A stretch of DNA of 64,000 nt from Faecalibacterium duncaniae (lineage in GTDB: Bacteria; Bacillota; Clostridia; Oscillospirales; Ruminococcaceae): contig NZ_CP048437.1 in NCBI RefSeq assembly GCF_010509575.1, forward strand, positions 2,666,001 to 2,730,000, read 5' to 3'. Below the pieces are notes generated by a model that had not been told where the DNA came from, ran no database searches, and saw only the letters and a list, made by a program, of their open reading frames with translations. A program made the translations under genes and the position numbers. Below, piece after piece: positions 43,065 to 51,184 of this stretch (its first letter is position 1; the number at the start of each line of letters is the position of its first letter).

Positions 43065-43137
43065 ACCTCTCCGTCATTGCTTCGCAATGCCACCTCTCCT
43101 GGCAGGAGAGGCAAGCAGCAGGCGACTGAGCGGTTCA
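43062..43137. repeat. Palindromic intergenic element, copy 7
   Basis: It starts inside the MFS stop (TAAACCTCTCCGTCATTGC) and ends in the queH stop complement (GCGACTGAGCGGTTCA), thus filling exactly the space between two convergent stop codons. Inner hairpins TTGCTTCGCAA and CCTCTCCTGGCAGGAGAGG. Confidence 0.88.
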
Positions 43138-43746
43138 CCCCCTCGCCTTTGCGCTGAACTCACACCCACAGTAATCCTGACGGTAAAGCCCGTACTCCTC
43201 CGAAAGCTGGAGGGAGCGCAGGTAGCCGTTCTGCTTTTTGAAATCCGAGGGCAGGTGCCTGATGCCGAATTCGGCTTCAAGCTCCTGTCCGATTTGATTG
43301 ATGCGGGCAGCATCCTTGTGGGGGCTGATGGAGAGCGTGGTGGTGAACCAATCAAAGCCGTGCTCCTTTGCGTACTGTGCCGCCCGGCGCATCCGCAAAC
43401 GGTAGCAGACGGTGCACCGCCCGCCCCGCTCCGGCTCATTTTCCAGCCCCTGCACAGCCGTATAGAACTCCTGCGGGTCGTAGTGGTCCTCGATGACCGT
43501 GACCCCCAGCGGGTGCGCCTGCGCCACGAACTTTTTCAGCTCCTCGCCCCGGCGGTAGTATTCTTCGGCAGGCCAGGTGTTGGGGTTATAGTAAAGCACC
43601 GTGATCTCAAAATACCGGCACAGCTTTTCCAGCACGGCGCTGGAACAGGGCCCGCAGCAGGCATGGAGCAGCAGCTTTGGCCGCTGCGACCCCAGCGTTT
43701 TCAACACTTCGTCCATCTGCTGTGCAAAATTCAACTGTTTTGACAT
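43135..43746 (-). CDS. queH: Epoxyqueuosine reductase QueH
   Basis: A 203-aa protein. Start chosen at 43746, 9 bases after AAAGG; an ATG three codons earlier abuts that site. The defining motifs are LLLHACCGPCSS (residues 25-36) with adjacent Cys, GGRCTVCYRLRM (about 107-118), and the final DYCGC; these bind the 4Fe-4S and extra metal of QueH. It reduces epoxyqueuosine to queuosine in the wobble base of Tyr/His/Asn/Asp tRNAs, the cobalamin-independent alternative to QueG. Confidence 0.94.
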   Translation of the reverse strand: MSKQLNFAQQMDEVLKTLGSQRPKLLLHACCGPCSSAVLEKLCRYFEITVLYYNPNTWPAEEYYRRGEELKKFVAQAHPLGVTVIEDHYDPQEFYTAVQGLENEPERGGRCTVCYRLRMRRAAQYAKEHGFDWFTTTLSISPHKDAARINQIGQELEAEFGIRHLPSDFKKQNGYLRSLQLSEEYGLYRQDYCGCEFSAKARG

Positions 43747-43877
43747 CGGTTTCATCCTTTGTTATACTTGCTTTGATTCAAATAGCTCCCTCCTGCTGCC
43801 TCGCCAAAAGAGCCACAGCTGCCGGAAGGGGCATCCCGGTCATATTATATCACATTTTATCTAATAGGAGAACTGCG

Positions 43878-44081
43878 ATGACAAACGAGAAGATCGCCCG
43901 CATCAACGAGCTGGCAAAAAAGAGCAAGACCACCGGCCTGACCGATGCCGAAAAGGCAGAGCAGCAGGCCCTGCGGCAGGAGTATGTTGCGGACGTAAAG
44001 GCCAGCCTGCGCGCCCAGCTGAACAACACCTCGATCAAAGAGCCGGATGGCACTGTGCACAAGCTGGGGAAGAAGAACTAA
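43878..44081 (+). CDS. DUF896-family small protein (YnzC-like)
   Basis: A 67-aa protein; TAGGAG precedes ATG 43878. It shows the full family signature: KIARINELAKKSKTTGLTDAEKAEQQALRQEYVADVKASLRAQL, then a short tail ending HKLGKKN. Two helices with a highly charged surface. The family is nearly universal in Firmicutes; in Bacillus subtilis YneA-operon member YnzC is linked to the SOS response, but the biochemical role is unknown. It stands alone upstream of purA. Confidence 0.93.
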   Translation: MTNEKIARINELAKKSKTTGLTDAEKAEQQALRQEYVADVKASLRAQLNNTSIKEPDGTVHKLGKKN

Positions 44082-44286
44082 AGCAGCATCACGAAGAGGA
44101 GCGCCTGGCGGATAATTGAGAGAAAAGTATTTCTTCCCTCTTTTTTTGTTCCGCGTTTCGTGCTATACTATAATTGTATTGTTGCGGACATTTCCGCGGG
44201 CGGTACAGATTCCCAAGGTGGCGTATCCCGGGCAAGGTGCACGGAAAAGGCTGTCTTTTGAAAAAATGATAAAGAGGTCATTTATT

Positions 44287-45582
44287 ATGCTTACTGCAAT
44301 TACGGGTATCAACTGGGGCGATGAGGGCAAGGGCCGCATGGTCGATCTGATCAGCCAGGATTATGACATCGTTGCACGGTATCAGGGCGGCAACAACGCA
44401 GGCCACACCGTGAAGAACGAGCGCGGCAAGTTCGTGCTGAACCTGCTGCCCTCCGGCATCCTGCGCCCCAACGTTGTCTGCGTGATGGGCAACGGTATGG
44501 TCATCGACCCGCATCATCTGGACGGCGAGATCAACAATCTGCGGGAGCATGGCATTTCCATCACCCCCGATAACCTGAAGATCTCCGACCGGGCCACCAT
44601 CACCATGCCCTACCATGTCGATCAGGACGGCCTGGAAGAGGCCCGCCTGGCCAAGACCGGCGCACAGTTCGGCTCCACCAAGCGCGGCATCGCCTACACT
44701 TACGGTGACAAGTACATGAAGAAGACCCTGCGCATGGGCGACCTGCTCCACCTGGACGACAGCGTGAAGAAGCGCCTGGTGACCATGGTGGATTCCAAGA
44801 ACCTGGTGATGGAGGGCAGCTACCACTCCGCTCCCATCAGCGTGGACGAGATGTGGGCATGGCTGGAGAAGTATGCCGCCATCTTCAAGGATTACATCTG
44901 CGACGCGGGCCAGTATCTGGCTGACGCAGATGCCGCCGGCAAGAAGGTGCTGTTCGAGGCCCAGCTGGGCGCTCTGCGCGACATCGACTTCGGCATCTAC
45001 CCCTACACCACCTCCTCCAACGTTATCGGCGCTTACGCCCCCATCGGCGCAGGCATCCCGGGCCATAAGCTGACCAACAGCATCGGCGTGATGAAGGCTT
45101 ACTCCTCCTGCGTGGGCGACGGCCCCTTTGTCACTGAGCTGGCCATGACCGAGGAAGAGAAGCACGCCCTGCGTGAGGCTGGCCACGAGTACGGTGCAGC
45201 CACCGGCCGTCCCCGCCGCGTTGGCCCCATCGACCTGGTGGCAAGCCACTACGGCGTGTTCTGCCAGGGCTGCGATGAGGTTGCCCTGACCCTGCTGGAC
45301 GTGCTGGACTACATGGAGAAGATTCCCATGGTCACCGGCTACAAGCTGACCGACGGCACCATCACCAAGCGCTTCCCCATGGGCATGGCTCTGGACACCG
45401 CACAGCCCGTGGTGGAATATCTGCCCGGCTGGCACTGCGATATCACTGCCGCCCGCAAGTGGGAGGATCTGCCCCAGGAAGCCCGCGATTACGTTGAGTA
45501 TCTGGAAAAGGCTATTGGCTGCAAGATCACCTACATCTCCGTGGGTGCCGAGCGTGAGGCTTACATCCACCACAACGTCTGA
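44287..45582 (+). CDS. purA: Adenylosuccinate synthetase
   Basis: A 431-aa protein. Start ATG 44287, with AAAGAGGT about 9 bases upstream; the open frame extends 57 codons further without a ribosome site. GTP-binding GINWGDEGKGRMVDL (residues 6-20), IMP site QGGNNAGHTV (33-42) and GIAYTYGDKYMKK. Later GATTGRPRR-type loop is AATGRPRRVGPIDL. It joins IMP and aspartate to make adenylosuccinate, the first step to AMP. It has a roughly 120-base leader, and degV follows 42 bases on. Confidence 0.96.
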   Translation: MLTAITGINWGDEGKGRMVDLISQDYDIVARYQGGNNAGHTVKNERGKFVLNLLPSGILRPNVVCVMGNGMVIDPHHLDGEINNLREHGISITPDNLKISDRATITMPYHVDQDGLEEARLAKTGAQFGSTKRGIAYTYGDKYMKKTLRMGDLLHLDDSVKKRLVTMVDSKNLVMEGSYHSAPISVDEMWAWLEKYAAIFKDYICDAGQYLADADAAGKKVLFEAQLGALRDIDFGIYPYTTSSNVIGAYAPIGAGIPGHKLTNSIGVMKAYSSCVGDGPFVTELAMTEEEKHALREAGHEYGAATGRPRRVGPIDLVASHYGVFCQGCDEVALTLLDVLDYMEKIPMVTGYKLTDGTITKRFPMGMALDTAQPVVEYLPGWHCDITAARKWEDLPQEARDYVEYLEKAIGCKITYISVGAEREAYIHHNV

Positions 45583-45624
45583 TCCGCGCCACAGAACCCG
45601 CCGCATTGAAAAGGAAGCGTGACT

Positions 45625-46524
45625 ATGTTTGATATCATCACGGACAGCGCCTGTGACCTGACCCCTGAGACGGCCGCAACACTGAATATTGAGATCATCC
45701 CCTTCTATGTCTCGCTGGACGGTGAGCACTACCGCAAGGAAGGCAAGGAGATCGCCGTGCGCGATTTCTACCAGTTCATGGTAGATAACCCCTCGGCCTA
45801 CCCCAAGACCAGCCTGCCTTCTCTGGAGGATTTTGAGACCGCCTTCCGGGCCCATGCCGAGGCGGGTCGCCCGGTGCTCTGCATCTGCTTTACCAGCAAG
45901 ATGAGCGGCTGCGTGGGCAGTGCCCGCAACGCCCGGGAGCTGGTGCTGGAGGATTTCCCCGATGCTAAGATCGAGGTCATTGACAGCACCGCCGCCACCG
46001 TGACCGAATCCATCGTGGTGGAAAACGCGGTGGCCATGCGGGATGCAGGCTGTACGCTGGACGAAGCCGTGACCTGGCTGGAAGCGGAAAAGATCACCAA
46101 CCAGATCTTCTTCACGGTGGGTAATCTGGACTACCTCATCAAGGGCGGGCGCATCGGCAAAGTCACGGGCCGTGCCGCCAACATTCTGGGCATCAAGCCC
46201 ATGATCCTGTTCAAGGAGGGCGAGATCTTCTCCGCTGGTGTGGCCCGCGGCCGCCAGAAGAGCTTTGAGAAGGCCCTCGACCTGCTGATGACCTATCTGG
46301 CCGAACACAACGGCACGCCCGACGACTACTGCATCACAGTGGGCTACGGCTACGATGCCGACGAGGGCAAGCGGCTCTGGATGCAGACCCGCGCCGCCCT
46401 GCGCGCCAAGTACCCCACCTGCGAGTGCAATGTGGTCTTGCTGCAGATCGGCTGCACCATTGCCGTGCACACCGGCCCCTATGCGTTGGGCATGGGCGTG
46501 ATGCGGCGGTGGAAAAAACAGTAA
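45625..46524 (+). CDS. DegV-family fatty-acid-binding protein
   Basis: A 299-aa protein, typical length. ATG 45625 follows AAGGAAG; a GTG two codons upstream is too near. N-terminal IITDSACDLTPETA (residues 4-17), PKTSLPSLEDFE, and the fatty-acid-phosphate-contacting CFTSKMSGCVGSARNAREL (about 90-108). Then DSTAATV and GGRIGKVTGRAANILGIKPM, diagnostic of DegV/FakB. FakB proteins carry acyl chains for the FakA kinase; no fakA is adjacent. Read downstream of purA. Confidence 0.93.
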   Translation: MFDIITDSACDLTPETAATLNIEIIPFYVSLDGEHYRKEGKEIAVRDFYQFMVDNPSAYPKTSLPSLEDFETAFRAHAEAGRPVLCICFTSKMSGCVGSARNARELVLEDFPDAKIEVIDSTAATVTESIVVENAVAMRDAGCTLDEAVTWLEAEKITNQIFFTVGNLDYLIKGGRIGKVTGRAANILGIKPMILFKEGEIFSAGVARGRQKSFEKALDLLMTYLAEHNGTPDDYCITVGYGYDADEGKRLWMQTRAALRAKYPTCECNVVLLQIGCTIAVHTGPYALGMGVMRRWKKQ

Positions 46525-46634
46525 CTCCCTCAGTCGCCTCCGGCGACAGCTCCCTCTAGGAGGGAGCCTTACGGCAGCGAAAAGCCTCTCTCTGAGAGGG
46601 AGGTGGCATTGCGTCAGCAATGACGGAGGGAGTT
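46522..46634. repeat. Palindromic intergenic element, copy 8
   Basis: Starts in the degV stop (TAACTCCCTCAGTCGCC) and ends GCAATGACGGAGGGAGTT, so its ends match (AACTCCCTC both). Inner hairpins GCTCCCTCTAGGAGGGAGC, CCTCTCTCTGAGAGGG and ATTGCGTCAGCAAT. Confidence 0.88.
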
Positions 46635-46645
46635 CCCACATAGTA

Positions 46646-46684
46646 AAAAAGAAGCCCCGACGAATGTCGGGGCTTCTTTTTGTT
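46646..46684. terminator. Convergent terminator between degV and sortase genes
   Basis: AAAAAGAAGCCCCGAC / GTCGGGGCTTCTTTTT with a GAAT loop; works on both strands. Confidence 0.93.
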
Positions 46685-46699
46685 TTTCAGCCTTGATTT

Positions 46700-47287
46700 T
46701 TACGATGCACGATCACAGAAGACGGTGACACGGGTCTTGCCGCCGTAGGTGCAGGTGTACAGCACCAGGGCGTAGCCGCTGTGTTCCACTTCCTCCACAC
46801 TGTGGGGGTCAAGCACTTCGACCTTGTTCACGACGTACTCATTCACGATGCCGTCCATATCGGTGAAGGTGACGCTGTCCCCCGCTGTGAGGGAGGTCAG
46901 CTTGCCGAAATGGCTCTCGTAGTTGTGCGCCGCAATGACCAGATCATCGGTGCGGGAAGAGCCGAACTGGCGGCAGGGGGCGATCTTCAGGCGGGGGTAG
47001 CTCCACTCGCTCATCACCGGCAGATCAATGCCGATGGCGGGAATGGAGATCTCACCCACATATTCATTGCCGTCGATCTCCACCACCGGGAGCTCGGGGT
47101 CCAAGGGGCCGCTCTCTGCCTCCGGTTCCGGGGTCTCCACCTTCTGCTGAAGGTCGGCCACCACGGTCTGAGCCTCGGCACCGGCGTGGGCATCCTCGCA
47201 GCGGTTGTAGGCGTACAGGCCGCCAGCCGCCAGCAGGAGCACCACACCCAGCACGATGCAGACAAGCCCGGGGGATACTTTACGCAT
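46700..47287 (-). CDS. Sortase family transpeptidase (pilus locus)
   Basis: A 195-aa protein. Its ATG 47287 overlaps the stop of the minor pilin gene by 8 bases, so it is coupled. One N-terminal membrane anchor (VCIVLGVVLLLAAGGLYAY), then the catalytic beta-barrel: His in IAAHNYESHFG, Cys in LYTCTYGGKTRV (TLxTC-type), and the Arg a few residues later (TRVTVFCDR). No C-terminal membrane segment, unlike classic class C pilin polymerases. The class is unclear; the order next to a LIQTG-tagged minor pilin suggests it joins that protein to the pilus or wall. Confidence 0.88.
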   Translation of the reverse strand: MRKVSPGLVCIVLGVVLLLAAGGLYAYNRCEDAHAGAEAQTVVADLQQKVETPEPEAESGPLDPELPVVEIDGNEYVGEISIPAIGIDLPVMSEWSYPRLKIAPCRQFGSSRTDDLVIAAHNYESHFGKLTSLTAGDSVTFTDMDGIVNEYVVNKVEVLDPHSVEEVEHSGYALVLYTCTYGGKTRVTVFCDRAS

Positions 47288-48059
47288 TCTTTTCACGTTT
47301 CTTGCTGCGCTCCATCAGGTAGGCACCCACGGCCACCAGCACCAGACCGCTTGCCGTCAGAACAGGTATGGGCCAGTTCAGCTGACCGGTCTGGATCAGT
47401 TTGGGGCCTTCGGCCGGGCGGGCATCCGCCACCACGCTGGCCGGGGCGGTGGGCTCCGGTGCACTAGGGGTGGTGGTTTCAGTCACGGTCGGGCGGGCAT
47501 CTGCCGGGGCCGGGTTCTCCGGCGTGGAAGGGGTGGGCGGGGTGACAGGATCAGGGTCATACGGGTCCGGGTAGTACGGGGTCTCGATGGCCTTGTATCT
47601 GTTGTTGAAGGTGATGCTGCTCACCTTTTCGTCCATCAGGTCGGCCTGTGTGTGCACGGCCATCCGGGCCACCAGCTTGTCGTTGTCCCACACCACGGAA
47701 ACGCGCAGATAGTACACGGTTTCATCGTAGGTGCCGCGGGTGTTGACACCGGCGCGCTGGCGCACGGTGTAAACGTAATAGCCGGGCTTGGTGTAGCTGA
47801 TGGGGCCAAAGCTGCCGGTCTCGCCGTCGGTGATCTCCAGAGTGGTCACCTCGGGCAGGGGCGCATTGTCCACAGCCTCAAGTTCCACAGTCAGTGTTTC
47901 CTTTGGGAGAGGTGTTTCCCCCGTGGACTGAATGGAAACCGGAAGCTCCTGCAGCTGTGTATGCTGGTCAGCCGCGGTGGCCGCAAATGCCGCCGGCTGA
48001 CACAGGCAGAACCCCAACGCAAGCGTCAGGAGTGCTGCCGCAATTTTACGGAACCTCAT
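47280..48059 (-). CDS. Minor pilin / surface protein with LIQTG sorting signal
   Basis: A 259-aa protein; AAAGGAGAGG precedes ATG 48059. Signal peptide 1-27 (LLTLALGFCLCQPAAFAAT). Residues 40-140 form a Spy0128/FctA-like pilin domain (EITDGETGSFGPISYTKPGYYVYTVRQ; YDETVYYLRVSVVWD). A Pro/Thr/Ala-rich stalk follows (155-215), then the sorting signal KLIQTGQLNWPIP, a membrane helix and basic tail RSKKREKNA. LIQTG replaces LPXTG; the QTGQLNWP form is a known pilin variant. It lies between the class B sortase and the second sortase. Confidence 0.87.
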   Translation of the reverse strand: MRFRKIAAALLTLALGFCLCQPAAFAATAADQHTQLQELPVSIQSTGETPLPKETLTVELEAVDNAPLPEVTTLEITDGETGSFGPISYTKPGYYVYTVRQRAGVNTRGTYDETVYYLRVSVVWDNDKLVARMAVHTQADLMDEKVSSITFNNRYKAIETPYYPDPYDPDPVTPPTPSTPENPAPADARPTVTETTTPSAPEPTAPASVVADARPAEGPKLIQTGQLNWPIPVLTASGLVLVAVGAYLMERSKKREKNA

Positions 48060-48072
48060 TTCATCCTCTCCT

Positions 48073-48852
48073 TTATGAATCCGACGCGGACGGGATCATC
48101 CACGCCAGAAGAATGGTGCGTGCATCGGTAAACTCCGTTGAACAGGTGGACAGCGCCAGCACCTGAGCGTCATCGCCCGCCGCTTTCATGGCGGCCAGCG
48201 TTTCGGTGTTCAGGTTCAGGGCGTTCTCCTGCGCAAAGGTGTACAATCCCTGCAAGTCGCTGTCCCAGCGCTGGGGATCGAAGATTGCATTCTCAGACGC
48301 TGGAACCAGCAGACATGCAAAGGTTTTAAGATCATAGGTGCGGTCGGGCAGGATCAGCTCACCGGTGGTGTTCTCTGCAAAGAACTCTGCGTCCTTGTAC
48401 AGATCCAGATCACCGAACATCTTGCTCTCTTCCATGTGGTGACCATACAGCAGAGAGTAAGGGTCGGTGAAGTTCTTGTCGCAGTTCACATCCAGAAAGA
48501 TGCTGCCTGCCAGCGAGAAATCACCGTAGACATCGGTGTTCACATAGGTAAAGTTGTCCTCGCCCTGTACCACAGGGTAGTCGATGGCGGTGTTGTCCAG
48601 TGTGACCCACGCGCAGACATCCGGGTTGATGCCCAGCAGCTCCTCAAAGCTCGCGCCGTTATCCGCGCCCGCCTTGGGCTTGAACTGCAAAAGCTCTGCC
48701 TGAACATTGTCTGCGGCGGCGTACACCTGCGAGTTGTCCCACAGGGCATAGGCTGAATACGCCCCGGCGACCACCAGGAACAGCACGACCACCGTGCTCA
48801 CCAGAAAGTCGGCTGCCCTCAACGCTTTTCTCTGCCAGTTGATACAGCCCAC
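48073..48852 (-). CDS. Class B sortase
   Basis: A 259-aa protein. One N-terminal membrane anchor (VSTVVVLFLVVAGAYSAYALW), then the class B core: ITAIDYPVVQG-like NTAIDYPVVQGEDN, catalytic His in LLYGHHMEESKMFGDL, Cys in LALSTCSTEF, Arg in DARTIL. The start is odd: an in-frame stop lies two codons above GTG 48852, and the ribosome site GGAGG overlaps that GTG. Either translation starts inefficiently or it begins further inside. Class B sortases of Clostridia can build pili; the major pilin gene is just upstream. Confidence 0.9.
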   Translation of the reverse strand: MGCINWQRKALRAADFLVSTVVVLFLVVAGAYSAYALWDNSQVYAAADNVQAELLQFKPKAGADNGASFEELLGINPDVCAWVTLDNTAIDYPVVQGEDNFTYVNTDVYGDFSLAGSIFLDVNCDKNFTDPYSLLYGHHMEESKMFGDLDLYKDAEFFAENTTGELILPDRTYDLKTFACLLVPASENAIFDPQRWDSDLQGLYTFAQENALNLNTETLAAMKAAGDDAQVLALSTCSTEFTDARTILLAWMIPSASDS

Positions 48853-48905
48853 CTCCGGTTAAACAAATTCAAATAAGTGGTTATTCGTTAGGTTTGTGCT
48901 GAGAT

Positions 48906-49039
48906 AACCCCCCAGTCACGCTTCGCGTGCCAGCCCCCGCTAATAGGGGGGGCCCTTGGCATGGCGCAAAGCTTCACGGTTTTGCCAAGGCCGCCCCTAC
49001 TAGGGGCGGTGGCATCCCGCAAGGGATGACGGTGGGGTT
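48906..49039. repeat. Palindromic intergenic element, copy 9
   Basis: Ends AACCCCCCAGTCACGC and GGGATGACGGTGGGGTT, again matched to each other. Inner hairpins CACGCTTCGCGTG, CCCCCGCTAATAGGGGG, CCCCTACTAGGGG and TCCCGCAAGGGA. It lies between the major pilin and class B sortase genes. Confidence 0.85.
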
Positions 49040-49056
49040 TAATCTACCGCAAGCAA

Positions 49057-50217
49057 TTACTCCTCGTCGCGGCGGCGCTTGTTCAGCATCAGGGCCACAC
49101 CACCAATGGCAACGATGGCCAGCATTGCAATGTAAGGTGCATTGTCCAGCACAACGCCCATGTCGGGGGTACCTTCGTGGGTATTGACAAAGCTAACAGT
49201 CACATTTGCATTGTTTACGCTATCAGTAACACCAAGAACGGTCTTTCCATCAATGGTGACATTTTGCATAGTGGTATCAGCAACGCTAACAGTATACTGG
49301 CCATTCTTGCTATCATCAGTAGTATTCTTCTCGTAAATCTTATAGCTGATATCCTTGGGAAGGTTGTTAAAGACAATCTTATTTTTATGGCCCAGAGTAA
49401 TAGTATAAGGAGTATTCAATGCCAGAGATGTCACAGCGTTATCATCAGCGTCCTTAATAGTACCCTGATTGGTTTCAACCACAACATTTGCATACTTGTT
49501 AGCATCACCAGTGAACTCGATCACAAAGGTAAAGGTCTCACCCAGATCACCAAAGCTGCCCTGAACAGTTTTATCCAGCGTCAAGGTATACAGATTGCCA
49601 TCACCGTAGGTGTTAGTAAAAGCTTCAGTATTGTTAACCTTACCAGTAGCGCTATCACCCGTCGCATTTAATGCAGCCTCTTTAGAGCTAAACATGGTGA
49701 CATAGTACTCATACTCACCAGTCTTAATCTGATTGGTTTCAGCATCAACTTTATGCGCAACAGTCACAGCCATGTAAACAGGAGCAGCATAGGTAGTCGC
49801 AACAGTCTGACCTGCATTTTCAGAAATCTCGTACAGATACTTGCCAGTACCAGTAGGATTGCCCAGGCCCAACTCAGTCGGGGTAACAGTAAAGCTCTTA
49901 GACTCACTACCTTTGGTCATCGAGCCAAATGCGGTTTCTTTACCCGTCAGATTGATAACAGTCTCATTATTATACGGAGCCGTTGCTGCCTTGTCCTGAC
50001 GAATAACCTGCAAGTACTTCACCTGGAAGCTAAAAGTTTCTGCCGGTGCAGTACCATTCTTTACCTCATAGGTTTTATACAGGGGAATCTCGCTAGTTGC
50101 AGTCAAAGCCTGATTATGGGTAATAGCAGCCGGCCCCTCTGCAAACGCTGCGGTTGCGCCGACGGTGAGCATCATGGCGGCAGCCAGAACGCCCGCGAAG
50201 AATTTCTTCAGTTTCAT
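49057..50217 (-). CDS. Major pilin backbone protein
   Basis: A 386-aa protein; GGGAGGAA precedes ATG 50217. Signal peptide 1-26 (GVLAAAMMLTVGATAAFA). Two FctA/Spy0128-type pilin domains: residues 35-200 (IPLYKTYEVKNGTAPAETFSFQV ... KYLYEISE) and 205-345 (LTLDKTVQGSFGDLGETFTFVIEF ... KIVFNNLPKDISYKIYE). Each has the Lys near its start and a late Asn-Thr (AFTNTYG; SFVNTHEG) that form internal isopeptide bonds in this family. The C-terminus is PDMGVVLDNAPYI, a membrane helix, and NKRRRDEE, a non-LPXTG sorting signal shared with the tip protein. The gene is markedly AT-richer than its flanks. Confidence 0.9.
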   Translation of the reverse strand: MKLKKFFAGVLAAAMMLTVGATAAFAEGPAAITHNQALTATSEIPLYKTYEVKNGTAPAETFSFQVKYLQVIRQDKAATAPYNNETVINLTGKETAFGSMTKGSESKSFTVTPTELGLGNPTGTGKYLYEISENAGQTVATTYAAPVYMAVTVAHKVDAETNQIKTGEYEYYVTMFSSKEAALNATGDSATGKVNNTEAFTNTYGDGNLYTLTLDKTVQGSFGDLGETFTFVIEFTGDANKYANVVVETNQGTIKDADDNAVTSLALNTPYTITLGHKNKIVFNNLPKDISYKIYEKNTTDDSKNGQYTVSVADTTMQNVTIDGKTVLGVTDSVNNANVTVSFVNTHEGTPDMGVVLDNAPYIAMLAIVAIGGVALMLNKRRRDEE

Positions 50218-50320
50218 TGTTATTCCTCCCTAGTAAGAAATAGTTCGTACTCCTGTGCCACGGCCCAAACTCCGCGGTTCACAGGCAGGATGCCGGCAGC
50301 TTCTTCCGGCCTCCGTGGTA

Positions 50321-50875
50321 TTACAAACTGCGTCGCCGCAGTAGTGTAATTACTTTTGCTTGCACATCCTCCAGCGGAACCGGGCCAAAGTCCCGGCTGT
50401 CCTCGGATTGTGTGCGGTAATCGCCCAGCACAAAAAAGCAGCCTTCCGGCACCGTGTAGGGGTACTCCAGCGCGTCTTTTGCGTAGGTGGGGTAGAGGAT
50501 CTCGCCGCTCTGCACCGCGCCGTTCACCACAAGGGTGCCGCTGTCGTCCAGAGCCACAAGGTCGCCCTCGCGCCCAAGGATGCGGCCCACCCGGAGCTTG
50601 CCGCCCTGGGTGTAGACCACAACGTCGTTTTTTGCGTAGGTTTTTTGCAGGCGGTAGCAGATGAGCAGGTCGCCATCCTTTACCGCGGGGAACATGCTGC
50701 TGCCCTTGGCCTGCGTGAGCAGGAACACCTGCGTGAACAGCACCCAGGCGCACAGCAGGATCACCACAACGCGGCCCAGCAGGCTGATAAAATCCTGCCG
50801 GTTCTCAGCGTCCAGCCTACGGCGGCGCACCGCCCGTGCCCCCAGCTTCAGGGCTTCATTGTCCAGCGGGTGCAT
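50321..50875 (-). CDS. lepB: Signal peptidase I of the pilus operon
   Basis: A 184-aa protein; AAGGAGG precedes ATG 50875. Membrane anchor at 35-58 (LGRVVVILLCAWVLFTQVFLL). Box B KGSSMFPAVKDGDLLI holds the catalytic Ser (about residue 61). Box D KLRVGRILGREGDLVALDDSG carries Arg-Val-Gly-Arg where the catalytic Lys is usually found in (K)RV(I/V)G: here the visible sequence is TQGGKLRVGRI, so the Lys is the one in GGKLRV. Box E GCFFVLGDYRTQSEDSRDFG is intact. It cuts signal peptides, probably of the pilins. It overlaps the small gene upstream by 20 bases. Confidence 0.9.
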   Translation of the reverse strand: MHPLDNEALKLGARAVRRRRLDAENRQDFISLLGRVVVILLCAWVLFTQVFLLTQAKGSSMFPAVKDGDLLICYRLQKTYAKNDVVVYTQGGKLRVGRILGREGDLVALDDSGTLVVNGAVQSGEILYPTYAKDALEYPYTVPEGCFFVLGDYRTQSEDSRDFGPVPLEDVQAKVITLLRRRSL

Positions 50876-51170
50876 CGGAATGCGCCTCCTTTTGGGGGTC
50901 AGAGCTGTCAACTTTGGTGGTATCCAAGGGCAGGCTTCCGGTCTGCTGCTCCAAGAGCACATTATAGCGGGTGCGCTCGGCGCGGATGGCGGCTTCGTAC
51001 AGGGCGTAAAGCTCTTCCAGCTTCTTCCACATTGACGCTTCATCCACGCCGCCCAGCAGGTTCTTGCGGAATTTCACCGTCCGGAACCACTGGATGATCG
51101 CTTCCTGCTCCGGGCTGATACAGCTTTCCTCTGCACCGGCCAGCCGCTGGGGCGCTTTCTTCTTCGCCAT
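50856..51170 (-). CDS. Small helical protein of the pilus operon, function unknown
   Basis: A 104-aa soluble protein; AAGGGGG precedes ATG 51170. Basic start (MAKKKAPQR), then one long helix (EQEAIIQWFRTVKFRKNLLGGVDEASMWKKLEELYALYEAAIRAERTRY) and a polar tail. It starts 14 bases after the tip-protein stop and overlaps the signal peptidase gene. No signal peptide, so it stays inside, perhaps a pilus-assembly helper (inference from position). I do not recognise a named family. Confidence 0.75.
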   Translation of the reverse strand: MAKKKAPQRLAGAEESCISPEQEAIIQWFRTVKFRKNLLGGVDEASMWKKLEELYALYEAAIRAERTRYNVLLEQQTGSLPLDTTKVDSSDPQKEAHSDAPAGQ

Positions 51171-51184
51171 GCGGTCAGCCCCCT

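Noticed and set aside
44278..46641. A 787-codon minus-strand open frame opposite purA and degV
   Set aside because: Antisense shadow of two strong genes; it begins inside repeat copy 8.
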